Shown here: positions 38,190 to 46,576 of the stretch, one piece after another
Layout: the number at the start of each line of letters is the position of its first letter
Position numbering within the stretch: the stretch's first letter is position 1
From: Massilia agrisoli
Lineage (GTDB): Bacteria; Pseudomonadota; Gammaproteobacteria; Burkholderiales; Burkholderiaceae_D
Assembly: GCF_020831365.1 (NCBI RefSeq)
Contig: NZ_JAJHPV010000002.1
Location: 211,389 to 275,388 of the forward strand
DNA length: 64,000 nt
Reading direction: 5' to 3'
The notes under the pieces: model-generated
Databases searched by the model: none
What the model was told of the DNA's origin: nothing
What the model saw: the letters and a program-made list of their open reading frames with translations, nothing else
Program-made: the position numbers and the translations under genes

Positions 38190-39401
38190 ATGAAACGCGG
38201 CCCGCTGCTAGTCACTCTCGCCTTCGTGGCCGTCGGCGTCGTGGCATGGGGGCTGGTGCAGGGGATGCGCGGGCCGACGCTGCCCGGTTACGAAGTGGCC
38301 GCGCGGCCACTGGTGCAGACCGTCGTGGCCACCGGCCGGGTCGCCGCCGTGTCGCGCGCACAGGTCGGCAGCCAGGTCACCGGCGTGGTGGTCGAACGGC
38401 GCGTGCGCGAGGGCGACAAGGTGCAGCCTGGCGACGTCCTTGCGGTGCTGCGCGCCGACGACCTTGAGGCATCCGTCCGTGAAGCAGAGGCTGCCCTGGC
38501 CCAGTTACAGCAATCGACACGCCCGCAGGCGCAAGCCACATTGCGCGAGGCGCAGGCAAGGCTGGAGCAGGCCGGCCGTGAAGCCCGGCGGCGCCGCGAC
38601 CTGTACCAGCGCCAGATGATCACGCGCGAAGCCATGGAGCAGGCGGCACAAGCCGAAACCATCGCCCGCATCGCGGTCGAACAGGCGCAACTGGCTGCGC
38701 GGTCATTCTTGGCCGGCAATCCGAATGAAACCGCTGCGCGCGCGCGGGTCGCCAGCGCCAGGGCGCAGCTGGCCAAGACAATCATCCGCGCCGAAGTCGC
38801 CGGCACCCTTCTGACGCGCAACGCCGAACCGGGCGACCTGGTGCAGCCCGGCCGCGTGTTGTTCGAAATCGCCCGCGCCGGCGACACCGAAATCCTGGTT
38901 CCGCTGGATGAGAAAAACCTCGACGTGCTTGCCATCGGCCAAGCCGCGATGTGCGTCGCCGACGCCCACCCGGCGCGGCCGTTCCCCGCCACGGTCAGCT
39001 TCATTGCCCCCAGCGTCGATCCACAACGCGGCACCGTGGATATTCGCCTCGCCGTGCCTCCGGCCACTGCATTTTTGCGCCAGGGGATGACGGTCTCCGT
39101 GAACGTGGAAACGGGCCGCCGGGACCGGGCCATCGTCGTGCCTAACGATGCATTGGCTGCCATGGACGGCAACCGCGCCGCGCTGTGGCTGGTGGCCAAT
39201 GGCCGCGCCACGCGCCGCCAGGTGCAGCTCGGCCTGCGCGGCCTGACCGAAACAGAAGTGACGTCCGGCCTGCAGGCCGGCGACTGGGTCCTGGCGGATG
39301 CGCAGGCCGCGCTCGAACAAGGCGACCGCGTGCGCGTGGTAGCTGCGGGCGCGGGCGCCGATCCTGCCACACGCAAAGAATTGCCGGTCAAGCTGGACTG
39401 A
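38190..39401 (+). CDS. Efflux periplasmic adaptor subunit (HlyD/MacA family)
   Basis: 403 residues from the ATG of MKRGPLLVTLAFVAVGVV, a membrane anchor. A barrel-sandwich hybrid/lipoyl half (RVAAVSRAQVGSQVTGVVVE ... VREGDKVQPGDVLAVL) is followed by a coiled-coil hairpin (about 90-175), the second lipoyl half (TIIRAEVAGTLLTRNAEPGDLVQPG), a beta-barrel domain (FIAPSVDPQRGTVDIRLAV) and a membrane-proximal part. It bridges an inner-membrane ABC exporter and an outer-membrane channel. First gene of an adaptor-permease-ATPase operon; the permease starts 4 bases after its stop. Confidence 0.93.
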   Translation: MKRGPLLVTLAFVAVGVVAWGLVQGMRGPTLPGYEVAARPLVQTVVATGRVAAVSRAQVGSQVTGVVVERRVREGDKVQPGDVLAVLRADDLEASVREAEAALAQLQQSTRPQAQATLREAQARLEQAGREARRRRDLYQRQMITREAMEQAAQAETIARIAVEQAQLAARSFLAGNPNETAARARVASARAQLAKTIIRAEVAGTLLTRNAEPGDLVQPGRVLFEIARAGDTEILVPLDEKNLDVLAIGQAAMCVADAHPARPFPATVSFIAPSVDPQRGTVDIRLAVPPATAFLRQGMTVSVNVETGRRDRAIVVPNDALAAMDGNRAALWLVANGRATRRQVQLGLRGLTETEVTSGLQAGDWVLADAQAALEQGDRVRVVAAGAGADPATRKELPVKLD

Positions 39402-39405
39402 CCCG

Positions 39406-40608
39406 ATGTGGATCGAGTGGACCATCGCCACCAGGTTCCTGCGCGAAGGCAGGGTGCAGAGCACGCTGATCCTGGTGGGTATCGCAGTCGGTGTCGCCGT
39501 GATTGTCTTCCTCACCGCGCTGATCACTGGACTGCAAGGCAACATTATCAAACGCACCCTCGGCACCCAGGCCCATATCAAGGTGCTGCCTCCCGACGAG
39601 CGCAACCACGTCTTCGCCCCTGCCGCGGGAAGCGCGCAGCTGCTGCTGGAGAGTAAGCGCGCCCAGCGCCTGCGCTCGATCAACAACTGGCAGCAGGTGC
39701 GCGACGTGCTCGACACGCTGCCGCGTGTTGCGGCGGTGTCGCCCTTGATCTCCGGACCGGCTTTCGCGCGGCGCGGCGAGGCGCTGCAGTCGGTGGCGCT
39801 GGTAGGCATCGACGCGCCGCGCTACCAGCGCATCATTCCGATCCAGGACGACATCATTGCCGGCGTGTTCCGCATCGGCGCCGGCGACGCCGTGATCGGC
39901 AAGCAACTGGCAAGCGACCTCGGCATGCGGGTGGGCGACAAACTCCGGCTGGACGGCGGCCAGGGGCGCGAGAGCGTCGTCAACGTGGCCGGCATCTTCG
40001 AACTGGGCGTGCGCGAGCTTGATGCGCGCTACGTCTACCTGGACATGAAACAGGCGCAGTCCCTGCTCAACCTGCCTGGCGCGGCCACCATCATCGACGT
40101 GACGGTGGATGAGATCTTCGACGCGCAGGCCATCGCCGCGCATATCGCCCGCTTGACGGGGCTGAAGGCGGAAAGCTGGATGGAGACCAACGCCCAGCTG
40201 ATGAACGCGCTGCGCTCGCAAAGCCTGTCCACCCGGATGATTAGCGTATTTGTGGCGTTGAGCGTCGCGCTGGGCATCGCCAGCGTGCTGTCGGTGAGCG
40301 TGGTCCAGCGCACGCGCGAGATCGGCATCCTGCGCGCGATGGGCACCACACGGCAACAGATGCTGCGCGTGTTCCTGGTCCAGGGCGCCTTGTTCGGCTT
40401 GTCCGGCTCGCTGCTGGGTGGCCTTGCGGGCTATGGGCTGGTGGGTGCGTTCAACACCTTCGGTCCAAGGCTGTTCTATATCCCGGTGGATCCATGGCTG
40501 CCGGTTGCCGCGATGGGGCTGGCCACGGTCACCGGCATCCTGGCGGCAGCGGTGCCGGCGCGCCGCGCCGCCGCGCTCGACCCGGTGGAGGCAATTCGCC
40601 ATGTCTGA
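39406..40608 (+). CDS. ABC exporter permease (MacB/LolC/FtsX type)
   Basis: 400 residues. An N-terminal membrane helix (TLILVGIAVGVAVIVFLTAL, about 20-39), a large periplasmic domain (about 45-270) and three C-terminal helices (about 278-300, 325-350, 365-385) with VVQRTREIGILRAMGTTRQQ and the closing PARRAAALDPVEAIRHV are the MacB_PCD/FtsX layout. It works with the ATPase encoded immediately downstream, whose start overlaps its last codons by 8 bases. The exported substrate is unknown; separate permease and ATPase recall DevBCA. Confidence 0.94.
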   Translation: MWIEWTIATRFLREGRVQSTLILVGIAVGVAVIVFLTALITGLQGNIIKRTLGTQAHIKVLPPDERNHVFAPAAGSAQLLLESKRAQRLRSINNWQQVRDVLDTLPRVAAVSPLISGPAFARRGEALQSVALVGIDAPRYQRIIPIQDDIIAGVFRIGAGDAVIGKQLASDLGMRVGDKLRLDGGQGRESVVNVAGIFELGVRELDARYVYLDMKQAQSLLNLPGAATIIDVTVDEIFDAQAIAAHIARLTGLKAESWMETNAQLMNALRSQSLSTRMISVFVALSVALGIASVLSVSVVQRTREIGILRAMGTTRQQMLRVFLVQGALFGLSGSLLGGLAGYGLVGAFNTFGPRLFYIPVDPWLPVAAMGLATVTGILAAAVPARRAAALDPVEAIRHV

Positions 40609-41314
40609 GCACGATGCCAGCCAGGAGGTCCTGCGCCTGCAGGGACTTCGGAAAAGCTACAACGTTGGAAAGCCCACCGAAGTGGAAGTGCTGCATGGGC
40701 TGGACCTGCGCCTGCAGCGCAACGACTTTGCTGCGCTGGTGGGCGCGTCGGGATCGGGCAAGAGCACGCTGCTGAACGTGATCGGCCTGCTGGACCGGCC
40801 GACCGCGGGCGAGCTGCTGCTACTTGGGGAGCCGACCCGGAACATGGACGACGCCCGCCGCACCGCGCTGCGCGGCAGCGCAATCGGCTTCGTTTTCCAG
40901 TTCCACCATCTGATCCAGGCGTTCACCGCGCTCGAAAACGTGCTGATGCCGCTGATGGTGGCCACCGGCAAACCCACGCCCGAACAGCTCGCGCGCGCGA
41001 AGGACCTGCTGGCCGAGGTGGGCCTGGAAGGGCTCGAACAGCGCAAGCCAGACCAGCTTTCCGGCGGCCAGCAGCAGCGTGTGGCGGTGGCGCGCGCGCT
41101 GGTGACCCGCCCGGCGTTGCTGCTGGCCGACGAGCCCACAGGCAACCTTGACACCAAATCCGCCGCCGAAGTGTTCGAGCTGTTCCGCAAATTCAACCGC
41201 ATGTTCGGCTGTGCGGTCCTGCTGGTGACGCATGATCCACGCCTGTCCGAGCAGTGCGACCGCACGATCAGGCTAGTGGACGGCAACATCGAGAGCGACC
41301 AGGTACGTGGCTAG
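40601..41314 (+). CDS. ABC exporter ATP-binding protein (LolD/MacB-like)
   Basis: 237 residues. Walker A GASGSGKST, Q-loop FQFHHLIQAFTALENV, signature LSGGQQQRVAVARAL, Walker B LLLADEPTGNLD and the switch histidine in LVTHD are all intact; the TGNLD form is typical of LolD/FtsE/MacB ATPases. The ATG lies inside the 3' end of the permease gene, so translation is coupled. Last gene of the operon; 48 bases separate its stop from that of the convergent glucanase gene, with no evident terminator. Confidence 0.95.
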   Translation: MSEHDASQEVLRLQGLRKSYNVGKPTEVEVLHGLDLRLQRNDFAALVGASGSGKSTLLNVIGLLDRPTAGELLLLGEPTRNMDDARRTALRGSAIGFVFQFHHLIQAFTALENVLMPLMVATGKPTPEQLARAKDLLAEVGLEGLEQRKPDQLSGGQQQRVAVARALVTRPALLLADEPTGNLDTKSAAEVFELFRKFNRMFGCAVLLVTHDPRLSEQCDRTIRLVDGNIESDQVRG

Positions 41315-41362
41315 TACGCGGCAGCCCTCAGTTTGCCTATGCGATACGTCAGCAGGCAGGGG

Positions 41363-42946
41363 TCAGTGACCGTAGATCGCCAGGTTGTCGAGGTAGTACG
41401 TGTCCCCGGTCAGGGTGTTGGGATTCGGCAGCAACACTAACTGGTTGACAGCGGTATCGGCGGTGCTGCCGTCGATCCTGTCATTGAGCAGGAATTTCAG
41501 GCGCTGCCAGCTGTTTTGCACCGTCGTGTAGGCGATGTATTTGGAGTGCCGCCCGAGCGGGAAATTGCTCGCAGTTGCCACATTCGCGTTTTCAAGCTGG
41601 AGCAGCATTGGCGTTCCGACCGGCGCGTTGCTGTAGACGTCGAGGTAGAAGGCCTTGTCGCCACGCACATAGAACGAGGCGTCAGGCACCAGCGTCGTCC
41701 CCATGGTGATCAGGTCATAGCTGCTGGCCGCGCTGCGCACGTACTTCGCCACCGTTGGCGAGCCATTGACGGCATTCGGGGCGGGATTTGCGCTCGACTG
41801 GGTGAGCTGGCCGGTGACGGTCGTGTAGCTGACTTTACGATTGCTTTCGTAGTCGTCCAGGATGGCGGTGCGCGTCAGTTGCGGCGAGACCAGGACCGGC
41901 ACACTCTTGTTGAACGTACCGCAGCTGTTGCTGATGGCAACCGACACCGGGCCGCCGGTGCTGCCCCAGTTGACCGTCAGCGACTTGGCGTTCGAGGTCT
42001 GGCCGGTTGGCGAGGTCCACACATAACTTGATCCGGTACCCGCCTCGTCGACGATGCTGTACGTGGCTGCCGTGTTCGGTTCCACGATGTGCGGACCGCT
42101 CAGCGATGGCTGCGGATTGGCGTAGACGCGCACATAGTCGACCTGCAGGGTTTGGGGCAGGGCGGCGTCGTTGACCTTGCCGCCCAGGCTGCCGCCGACC
42201 GCCATGTTCAGTATCAGGTAATAGGCATAATTCTCGAACGTCCAGTCAGCCGGATTGGCCATGTCCGACGGTGTCTTGGTGGCGTAGAGCAGGTCGTCGA
42301 TGTACCAGCTGATCTTGTACGGTGTCCAGACCACCGAGTACACATGGAACGCGTCGGCCCAGCTGTCGGGCTGCTTGTAGATGCTGCTGGTAAGGAATTG
42401 GTGATTGGCATTCGACGAACCGTAGTGGATCGTTCCGAGCGCGAACATGTGCTTCTGGCCGGTTGACTCCTGCACATCGATTTCGCCGCTGGCAGGCCAG
42501 GCCACGGTGGTATTGGCCGGCAGCGCCCAGAAGGCTGGCCACATGCCGCCACCGGTAGGGATCTTCATGCGCGCTTCAAAACGTCCATGCGTCCACTGCC
42601 CGCTGCCGGGCATGTTCAGCGTCCTGAGGCGGGCCGATGTGTATGCCTTTGAGCCGACGCGCTGCTTCTTGGCCGTGATCGACAACACGCCATTGGCGAC
42701 CGTGGCGTTCGCGGTCTGGTAGGACTGGAGTTCGTTGTTGCCCCAGCCGCAGATGCCGTAGCTGCAGCCGTCCCCGTTCTGGAATTGCCATTTGCTGGTG
42801 TCGACGGCGGTGCCGTTGAACTCGTCGGCAAAAACGGGCGTGGCACTTGGGCATTGCTGCGCGTAGGAAGCAGGGGCAGCCAGGAATGCGCAGGCAAACA
42901 GCAGCGAGCGTAGCGGGGTAAACCGGGATGAATCGATGTTGTGCAT
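41363..42946 (-). CDS. GH16 family endo-beta-glucanase with C-terminal accessory domains, secreted
   Basis: 527 residues; GGAGATACTGCAAA precedes the ATG. Signal peptide to about residue 30 (FAAPASYAQ-like cleavage). GH16 catalytic domain (about 35-280) with WPASGEIDVQES: Glu155 nucleophile, Asp157, Glu160 acid/base in the EIDxxE form of laminarinases/lichenases. An Ig/PKD-like domain (about 285-355) and a beta-rich, probably carbohydrate-binding domain (about 365-527) follow. It would hydrolyse beta-1,3 or mixed-linkage glucans outside the cell. Two LacI-type operators upstream suggest sugar-induced expression. Confidence 0.93.
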   Translation of the reverse strand: MHNIDSSRFTPLRSLLFACAFLAAPASYAQQCPSATPVFADEFNGTAVDTSKWQFQNGDGCSYGICGWGNNELQSYQTANATVANGVLSITAKKQRVGSKAYTSARLRTLNMPGSGQWTHGRFEARMKIPTGGGMWPAFWALPANTTVAWPASGEIDVQESTGQKHMFALGTIHYGSSNANHQFLTSSIYKQPDSWADAFHVYSVVWTPYKISWYIDDLLYATKTPSDMANPADWTFENYAYYLILNMAVGGSLGGKVNDAALPQTLQVDYVRVYANPQPSLSGPHIVEPNTAATYSIVDEAGTGSSYVWTSPTGQTSNAKSLTVNWGSTGGPVSVAISNSCGTFNKSVPVLVSPQLTRTAILDDYESNRKVSYTTVTGQLTQSSANPAPNAVNGSPTVAKYVRSAASSYDLITMGTTLVPDASFYVRGDKAFYLDVYSNAPVGTPMLLQLENANVATASNFPLGRHSKYIAYTTVQNSWQRLKFLLNDRIDGSTADTAVNQLVLLPNPNTLTGDTYYLDNLAIYGH

Positions 42947-42968
42947 TTTGCAGTATCTCCGTGAATTT

Positions 42969-42998
42969 TTTATAGTTAGCGTCTTGGAAGCGCTTCAA
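42969..42998 (-). promoter_or_regulatory. Candidate promoter of the GH16 gene
   Basis: On the minus strand -35 TTGAAG (42993-42998), 18-base spacer, -10 TATAAA (42969-42974). The -35 is part of operator 1. Confidence 0.55.
42984..42998. promoter_or_regulatory. LacI-type operator 1 upstream of GH16
   Basis: TTGGAAGCGCTTCAA holds the perfect 10-bp palindrome GAAGCGCTTC with the central CG of LacI-family operators. It overlaps the -35 of the proposed promoter, so a bound repressor would block RNA polymerase. Confidence 0.65.
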
Positions 42999-43018
42999 TC
43001 GGACCGCGTAAGCTGAAA

Positions 43019-43034
43019 TTGGAAACGATTCCAA
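43019..43034. promoter_or_regulatory. LacI-type operator 2 upstream of GH16
   Basis: TTGGAAACGATTCCAA is a 6+6 inverted repeat around ACGA. Its centre lies 35 bases from that of operator 1, about 3.3 helical turns. Confidence 0.6.
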
Positions 43035-43157
43035 AACTGTGTATGAGTTTGTGCCAATTTTCAAGGAGTGTCAATCGGACGCGCCATGAACGCGCGAAAG
43101 GGAGCTTGTTTGCGATCGGTGCCGGAGCAGCGGCCCAGGTTGCCTGGGTGCTCCATG

Positions 43158-43186
43158 AAAAACGCCAACCGGGAGGGTTGGCGTTT
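43158..43186 (-). terminator. Rho-independent terminator of tRNA-Phe copy 1
   Basis: Minus strand stem AAACGCCAACC / GGTTGGCGTTT with a 5-base loop, ending in five T. Confidence 0.88.
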
Positions 43187-43201
43187 GCACTGGGATGTTC
43201 T

Positions 43202-43277
43202 TGGTGGCCCGGGGCGGAATCGAACCACCGACACAAGGATTTTCAATCCTCTGCTCTACCAACTGAGCTACCAGGCC
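43202..43277 (-). tRNA. tRNA-Phe (GAA), copy 1
   Basis: 76 nt with encoded CCA. Acceptor GGCCTGG/CCGGGCC, D-arm AGCTCAGTTGGTAGAGC, anticodon stem-loop GGATTGAAAATCC with GAA, T-arm GGTTCGATTC. Identical to copy 2 about 1.1 kb away. Upstream only a TAAAAT -10-like element (43288-43293) is seen with no good -35. Confidence 0.97.
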
Positions 43278-43329
43278 AAGGGCCAGTATTTTACATGAGC
43301 GCCCCGACGCTGGCCAGATCGCCCATCGA

Positions 43330-44113
43330 GTGTTCCGTCTAGCCAGGCTGGTGCATTCGCTCAGCCACGCCAACCGCCAGTTGCACCACCTTGCCTTGCA
43401 TGATGCGCTGACCCGCCTTCCCAACCGCACCTTGCTTGAAGACCGTATCGAACACGCCATTGCGGCAGGCGGACGTGGCGGCAAGCGCTTTGCGCTGATG
43501 TTTCTCGACCTCGACCGCTTCAAGACCATCAACGATTCGCTCGGCCACCATTACGGCGACAAACTGCTCCAGGGCGTGGCGGCCCGCCTCACCGGCTGCC
43601 TGCGCGTCGAAGACATCGTGGCGCGGCTCGGGGGCGACGAGTTCGTGGTGCTGTTGGACGAAGTGAGCGGGCCGACCGCGGCCGCCAACATTGCCCAAAA
43701 ACTGCTCGACACGCTCGCCTTGCCGATCGTGATCGAGGAGCAACAGCAGAGCGTGTCGGTAAGTATCGGTATCAGCATGTTCCCGGCCGATGGCACCACC
43801 TTGCGCGAGTTGATGAGCAACGCGGACAGCGCCATGTACCACGCCAAGAAGAATGGGCCGCGCCAACCACCAGTTTTTTGCGCCGGAGATGAATGCGGCG
43901 GCCGGTGCCCGCCTGCTGCTGGAGCAGCAACTGCGGCGGGCGCTGGACAACAATGAATTCGAGCTGCATTACCAGCCCAAGATCAATGTGGCCAGCGGCG
44001 CCGTCGTGGCGATGGAGGCGCTGGTGCGCTGGCGCAGCCCGGAGCGCGGCCTGGTGTCGCCGAACGACTTCATTTCGGTTACCGAGGAAATCGGACTGAT
44101 CGTTCCCTTGGGC
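43330..44113 (+). pseudogene. Truncated and frameshifted GGDEF-EAL gene between two tRNA-Phe genes
   Basis: The first frame carries a nearly complete GGDEF domain (HDALTRLPNRTLLEDRIEHA, FLDLDRFKTINDSLGH, ARLGGDEFVVLLDE) up to MYHAKKNG near 43860. The sequence then continues in another frame with the usual linker and EAL start (FFAPEMNAAAGARLLLEQQL, LHYQPKI, MEALVRW, EEIGLIVPLG), so one base was lost or gained around 43855-43865. Homology stops at 44113, about a quarter into the EAL domain, with all later motifs missing. The left end lacks sensor domains, a ribosome-binding site and a proper start (only GTG). Not functional as an EAL protein; the GGDEF part might still fold. Confidence 0.88.
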
Positions 44114-44162
44114 TGCAGGCCGTGTGAGAGCGGGGCGGTAAAGCGATATCACCGCCAGATCC

Positions 44163-44263
44163 GTCGTTCCCGCGCAGGCGGGAACCCACTCGGCCCTGAC
44201 TTAGTGGTACCAGTTTTCTGACTAAGCGCACCTTGCATGGATTCCCGCCTTCGCGGGAACGAC
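44163..44263. repeat. BIME-like palindromic repeat, family A, copy 4
   Basis: GTCGTTCCCGCGCAGGCGGG with AACCCA on the left and ATTCCCGCCTTCGCGGGAAC with GAC on the right, the same paired-hairpin design as copy 1. It lies between the end of the pseudogene and the terminator of tRNA-Phe copy 2. Confidence 0.8.
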
Positions 44264-44273
44264 GGCCAAAAAC

Positions 44274-44300
44274 AAAAACGCCACCCGAAGGTGGCGTTTT
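44274..44300 (-). terminator. Rho-independent terminator of tRNA-Phe copy 2
   Basis: Minus strand stem AAAACGCCACC / GGTGGCGTTTT with a 4-base loop, T-rich on exit (TTTTTGTTTTT). Its sequence resembles the terminator of copy 1. Confidence 0.9.
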
Positions 44301-44309
44301 ATTTATTCT

Positions 44310-44385
44310 TGGTGGCCCGGGGCGGAATCGAACCACCGACACAAGGATTTTCAATCCTCTGCTCTACCAACTGAGCTACCAGGCC
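44310..44385 (-). tRNA. tRNA-Phe (GAA), copy 2
   Basis: 76 nt with CCA, identical to copy 1. The identity extends only 4 bases beyond the 3' end and 3 bases before the 5' end (83-base identical block). Confidence 0.97.
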
Positions 44386-44395
44386 AAGAGGCATG

Positions 44396-44424
44396 ATTAT
44401 AGTCAGCCAGTTTGCGGATTGCAA
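44396..44424 (-). promoter_or_regulatory. Promoter of tRNA-Phe copy 2
   Basis: Minus strand -35 TTGCAA (44419-44424), 17-base spacer, consensus -10 TATAAT (44396-44401), about 10 bases before the tRNA 5' end. Confidence 0.8.
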
Positions 44425-44504
44425 GGGCAGGCAAGACAATTTTTTCAAAATGCCAGCTAGCGTGCACGGAAACGTTGCTTTTTCTACCCGCTATAATGGA
44501 AGCC

Positions 44505-45728
44505 ATGACTACTCCAACTTCTCCTACTGCGCGCACCACGGGCGACGTCTGCATCGTCGGCAATGGCGCCATCGCCAAAACCGCGGCGCTTGGGTTCTCC
44601 CAGGCTGGCCACAGCGTGACCATGATCGTTCCCCCTGCGGCGCCGGGCGCATCGTCCCCTTCAGCCGCCGGTGAGCAGCCCTGGGACGTGCGCGTCTACG
44701 CCCTCAACCACACGGCCCACACCTTGCTGTCTTCGCTCAAGGTCTGGGGCGCGCTTGACCAGTCGCGCGTGCAGGCAGTCGACTCGATGGCGGTCAACGG
44801 CGACGGCGAAAAAGCCGGGGATGTCGAATTCGACGCCTTCGGCGCCCACGTCGGCGCGCTGGCCTGGATCGTCGAAGACCGCAACCTGTGCCAGGCGCTC
44901 GACGCAGCGCTCAAGTTTGCACCGAACGTGACCATCGTCAGTGGCCGTGCCATCCGCATCGAGACCAGCGACGACGGCGCGCTGGTCCACCTCGAAGGCG
45001 GCAAGACGGTGGCGAGCTCGCTGCTCGTCGGCGCCGACGGCGGCCACTCGTGGGTGCGCGGACAGTGCGACATCGGCCTCGATTACCGCTCATACCACCA
45101 GCGCGCTGTGGTCGCCAATTTCTCGTGCGAGAAGCCGCACCACGGCGTGGCCTACCAGTGGTTCACCGGCGCCGATGGCATCGTGGCGCTGCTGCCGCTG
45201 CCGGGCAACCGCGTGTCGCTGGTCTGGTCCGCGCCCGATGCGCTGGCCGATACCCTGATGCGAGAAAGCCAGGGTGAACTGGCCATCCGCCTGGCCGAGC
45301 TGGCCGAAGAAAAGCTGGGCGTACTGCGGCCGCTGCAGCCCGAGACGGTCAGGGACTTCCCGCTGGCGCTGATTCGCCCGCATGCCATTACCGCGCCGCG
45401 CGTGGCGCTGGTGGGCGACGCCGCCCACGTCGTGCATCCGCTGGCCGGCCACGGCATGAACCTCGGCTTCGCCGACGTGGCCGAACTGCTCAAGGCTGTC
45501 GCCGGCCGCGAGTCCCACCGCGCGATCGGCGACGAGCGCGTGCTGGCCCGCTATGCCCGCGCGCGCAAGGAAGACATCTTCCTGATGCAGTTTGCCACCG
45601 ACGGACTGGCGCGTCTTTTCAGCACCGACCTCGAACCCGTGCGCGTTGCGCGCAATTTGGGATTAAACTTGCTGGATAAGTTGCCGATGCTCAAGCGTCG
45701 GCTCATCACGCATGCAATGGGCAAATGA
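44505..45728 (+). CDS. UbiH/UbiF/Coq6-family FAD-dependent monooxygenase
   Basis: 407 residues from the ATG after TGGAAGCC; an ATG three codons earlier is less likely. FAD motifs: N-terminal VCIVGNGAIAKTAALGFSQAG, the DG motif VGADGGHSWVRG (about 195-206) and the GD motif ALVGDAAHVVHPLAGHGMNLG (about 305-325), which is the Ubi-hydroxylase signature. It probably hydroxylates the ring of a ubiquinone precursor; which position is not clear from sequence. A perfect TATAAT ends 7 bases before the start codon. Followed by dsbC; an ATG overlaps its stop as ATGA but does not give dsbC a signal peptide. Confidence 0.92.
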   Translation: MTTPTSPTARTTGDVCIVGNGAIAKTAALGFSQAGHSVTMIVPPAAPGASSPSAAGEQPWDVRVYALNHTAHTLLSSLKVWGALDQSRVQAVDSMAVNGDGEKAGDVEFDAFGAHVGALAWIVEDRNLCQALDAALKFAPNVTIVSGRAIRIETSDDGALVHLEGGKTVASSLLVGADGGHSWVRGQCDIGLDYRSYHQRAVVANFSCEKPHHGVAYQWFTGADGIVALLPLPGNRVSLVWSAPDALADTLMRESQGELAIRLAELAEEKLGVLRPLQPETVRDFPLALIRPHAITAPRVALVGDAAHVVHPLAGHGMNLGFADVAELLKAVAGRESHRAIGDERVLARYARARKEDIFLMQFATDGLARLFSTDLEPVRVARNLGLNLLDKLPMLKRRLITHAMGK

Positions 45729-45772
45729 GCCTTTACCGGCTCAAATTCACTTGCAGGACAACCGGAGAAGTC

Positions 45773-46495
45773 ATGGTAAAAAGTAAACTCGCACTGTTGA
45801 TGTTGACCGCGCTGGCCGCTGGATGCGGCAATGCCCAGACGCCAGTGGAAGCAAACATCAAGAAAGTGATCGAGCCGCGCCTCGGTGGAGGCGTCAAGAT
45901 TGATTCGGTCAAGGCCACGCCTTATTCCGGGCTGTACGAAATCCGCGCCGGCGGCGATGTCATCTACACGGACAAGAAAGGCGAATACCTGTTCATCGGC
46001 CAGGTGTTCAACGCAAAGACCTCGGAGAACCTGACCAAGGCGCGCCTCGACGAGATCAACAAGATCAATTTCGCCGACCTGCCGTTTGAATCGGCGCTCA
46101 AGATGGTCAAGGGGAATGGCAAGCGTGTGATGGCGATCTTCGAAGATCCTAACTGCGGCTACTGCAAGCGCTTCCGCCAGACCACGTTGAAGGAAGTCGA
46201 TAACGTCACCGTCTACACCTTCATGTACAACATCTTGTCGGAAGACTCAATCGCCAAGTCGCGCAACATCTGGTGCTCGGCTGACCGCAACAAGGCATGG
46301 GACGAGTGGATGCTCAACGGTAAAGTCGCCGCCGCCGCGCCGGCCAAGTGCACCGACCCGCATGACAAGATCTTCGCGCTGGGCCGCAAGATGCGCATTG
46401 AGGGCACGCCGGCCATCTTCTTCACCGACGGCACACGGATTCCGGGCGCTGTGGATTTGAAGGTGCTCGAAGCGAAGTTCGCTTCAATCAAATAA
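45773..46495 (+). CDS. dsbC: DsbC-type thiol:disulfide interchange protein
   Basis: 240 residues from the ATG after CCGGAGAAGTC. The signal sequence ends LTALAAGCGNA, which also fits a lipoprotein lipobox with Cys at about 20. An N-terminal dimerisation domain (about 25-85; VKATPYSGLYEIRAGGDVIYTDKKGEYL) precedes a thioredoxin fold with DPNCGYCKRF as the redox centre, and EGTPAIFFTDGTRIPG with the cis-Pro. A second Cys pair (NIWCSAD, AKCTDPH) matches the structural disulfide of DsbC. It isomerises wrong disulfides in the periplasm. Confidence 0.94.
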   Translation: MVKSKLALLMLTALAAGCGNAQTPVEANIKKVIEPRLGGGVKIDSVKATPYSGLYEIRAGGDVIYTDKKGEYLFIGQVFNAKTSENLTKARLDEINKINFADLPFESALKMVKGNGKRVMAIFEDPNCGYCKRFRQTTLKEVDNVTVYTFMYNILSEDSIAKSRNIWCSADRNKAWDEWMLNGKVAAAAPAKCTDPHDKIFALGRKMRIEGTPAIFFTDGTRIPGAVDLKVLEAKFASIK

Positions 46496-46500
46496 ATTGT

Positions 46501-46524
46501 ACGCGGGCCTTTGGGCCCGCGTTT
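46501..46524 (+). terminator. Probable terminator after dsbC
   Basis: 9-bp stem ACGCGGGCC / GGCCCGCGT with a TTTG loop; only a short T tail follows (TTTC). Confidence 0.6.
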
Positions 46525-46576
46525 CACATCTGCGGTACCAAATACAAAAAAATATCAGTCCAAACGGGAGCAGGGC

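Noticed and set aside
43198..44388. attL/attR of an integrated element at tRNA-Phe
   Set aside because: Both ends carry a whole tRNA rather than a full copy and a 3' fragment, and there is no integrase. Kept only as a possible decayed insertion in the findings.
45725..45772. dsbC starting at the ATGA overlap with the UbiH-family gene
   Set aside because: It would add 16 residues before the signal sequence and has no ribosome-binding site; the later ATG has CCGGAGAAG and exposes the signal peptide.
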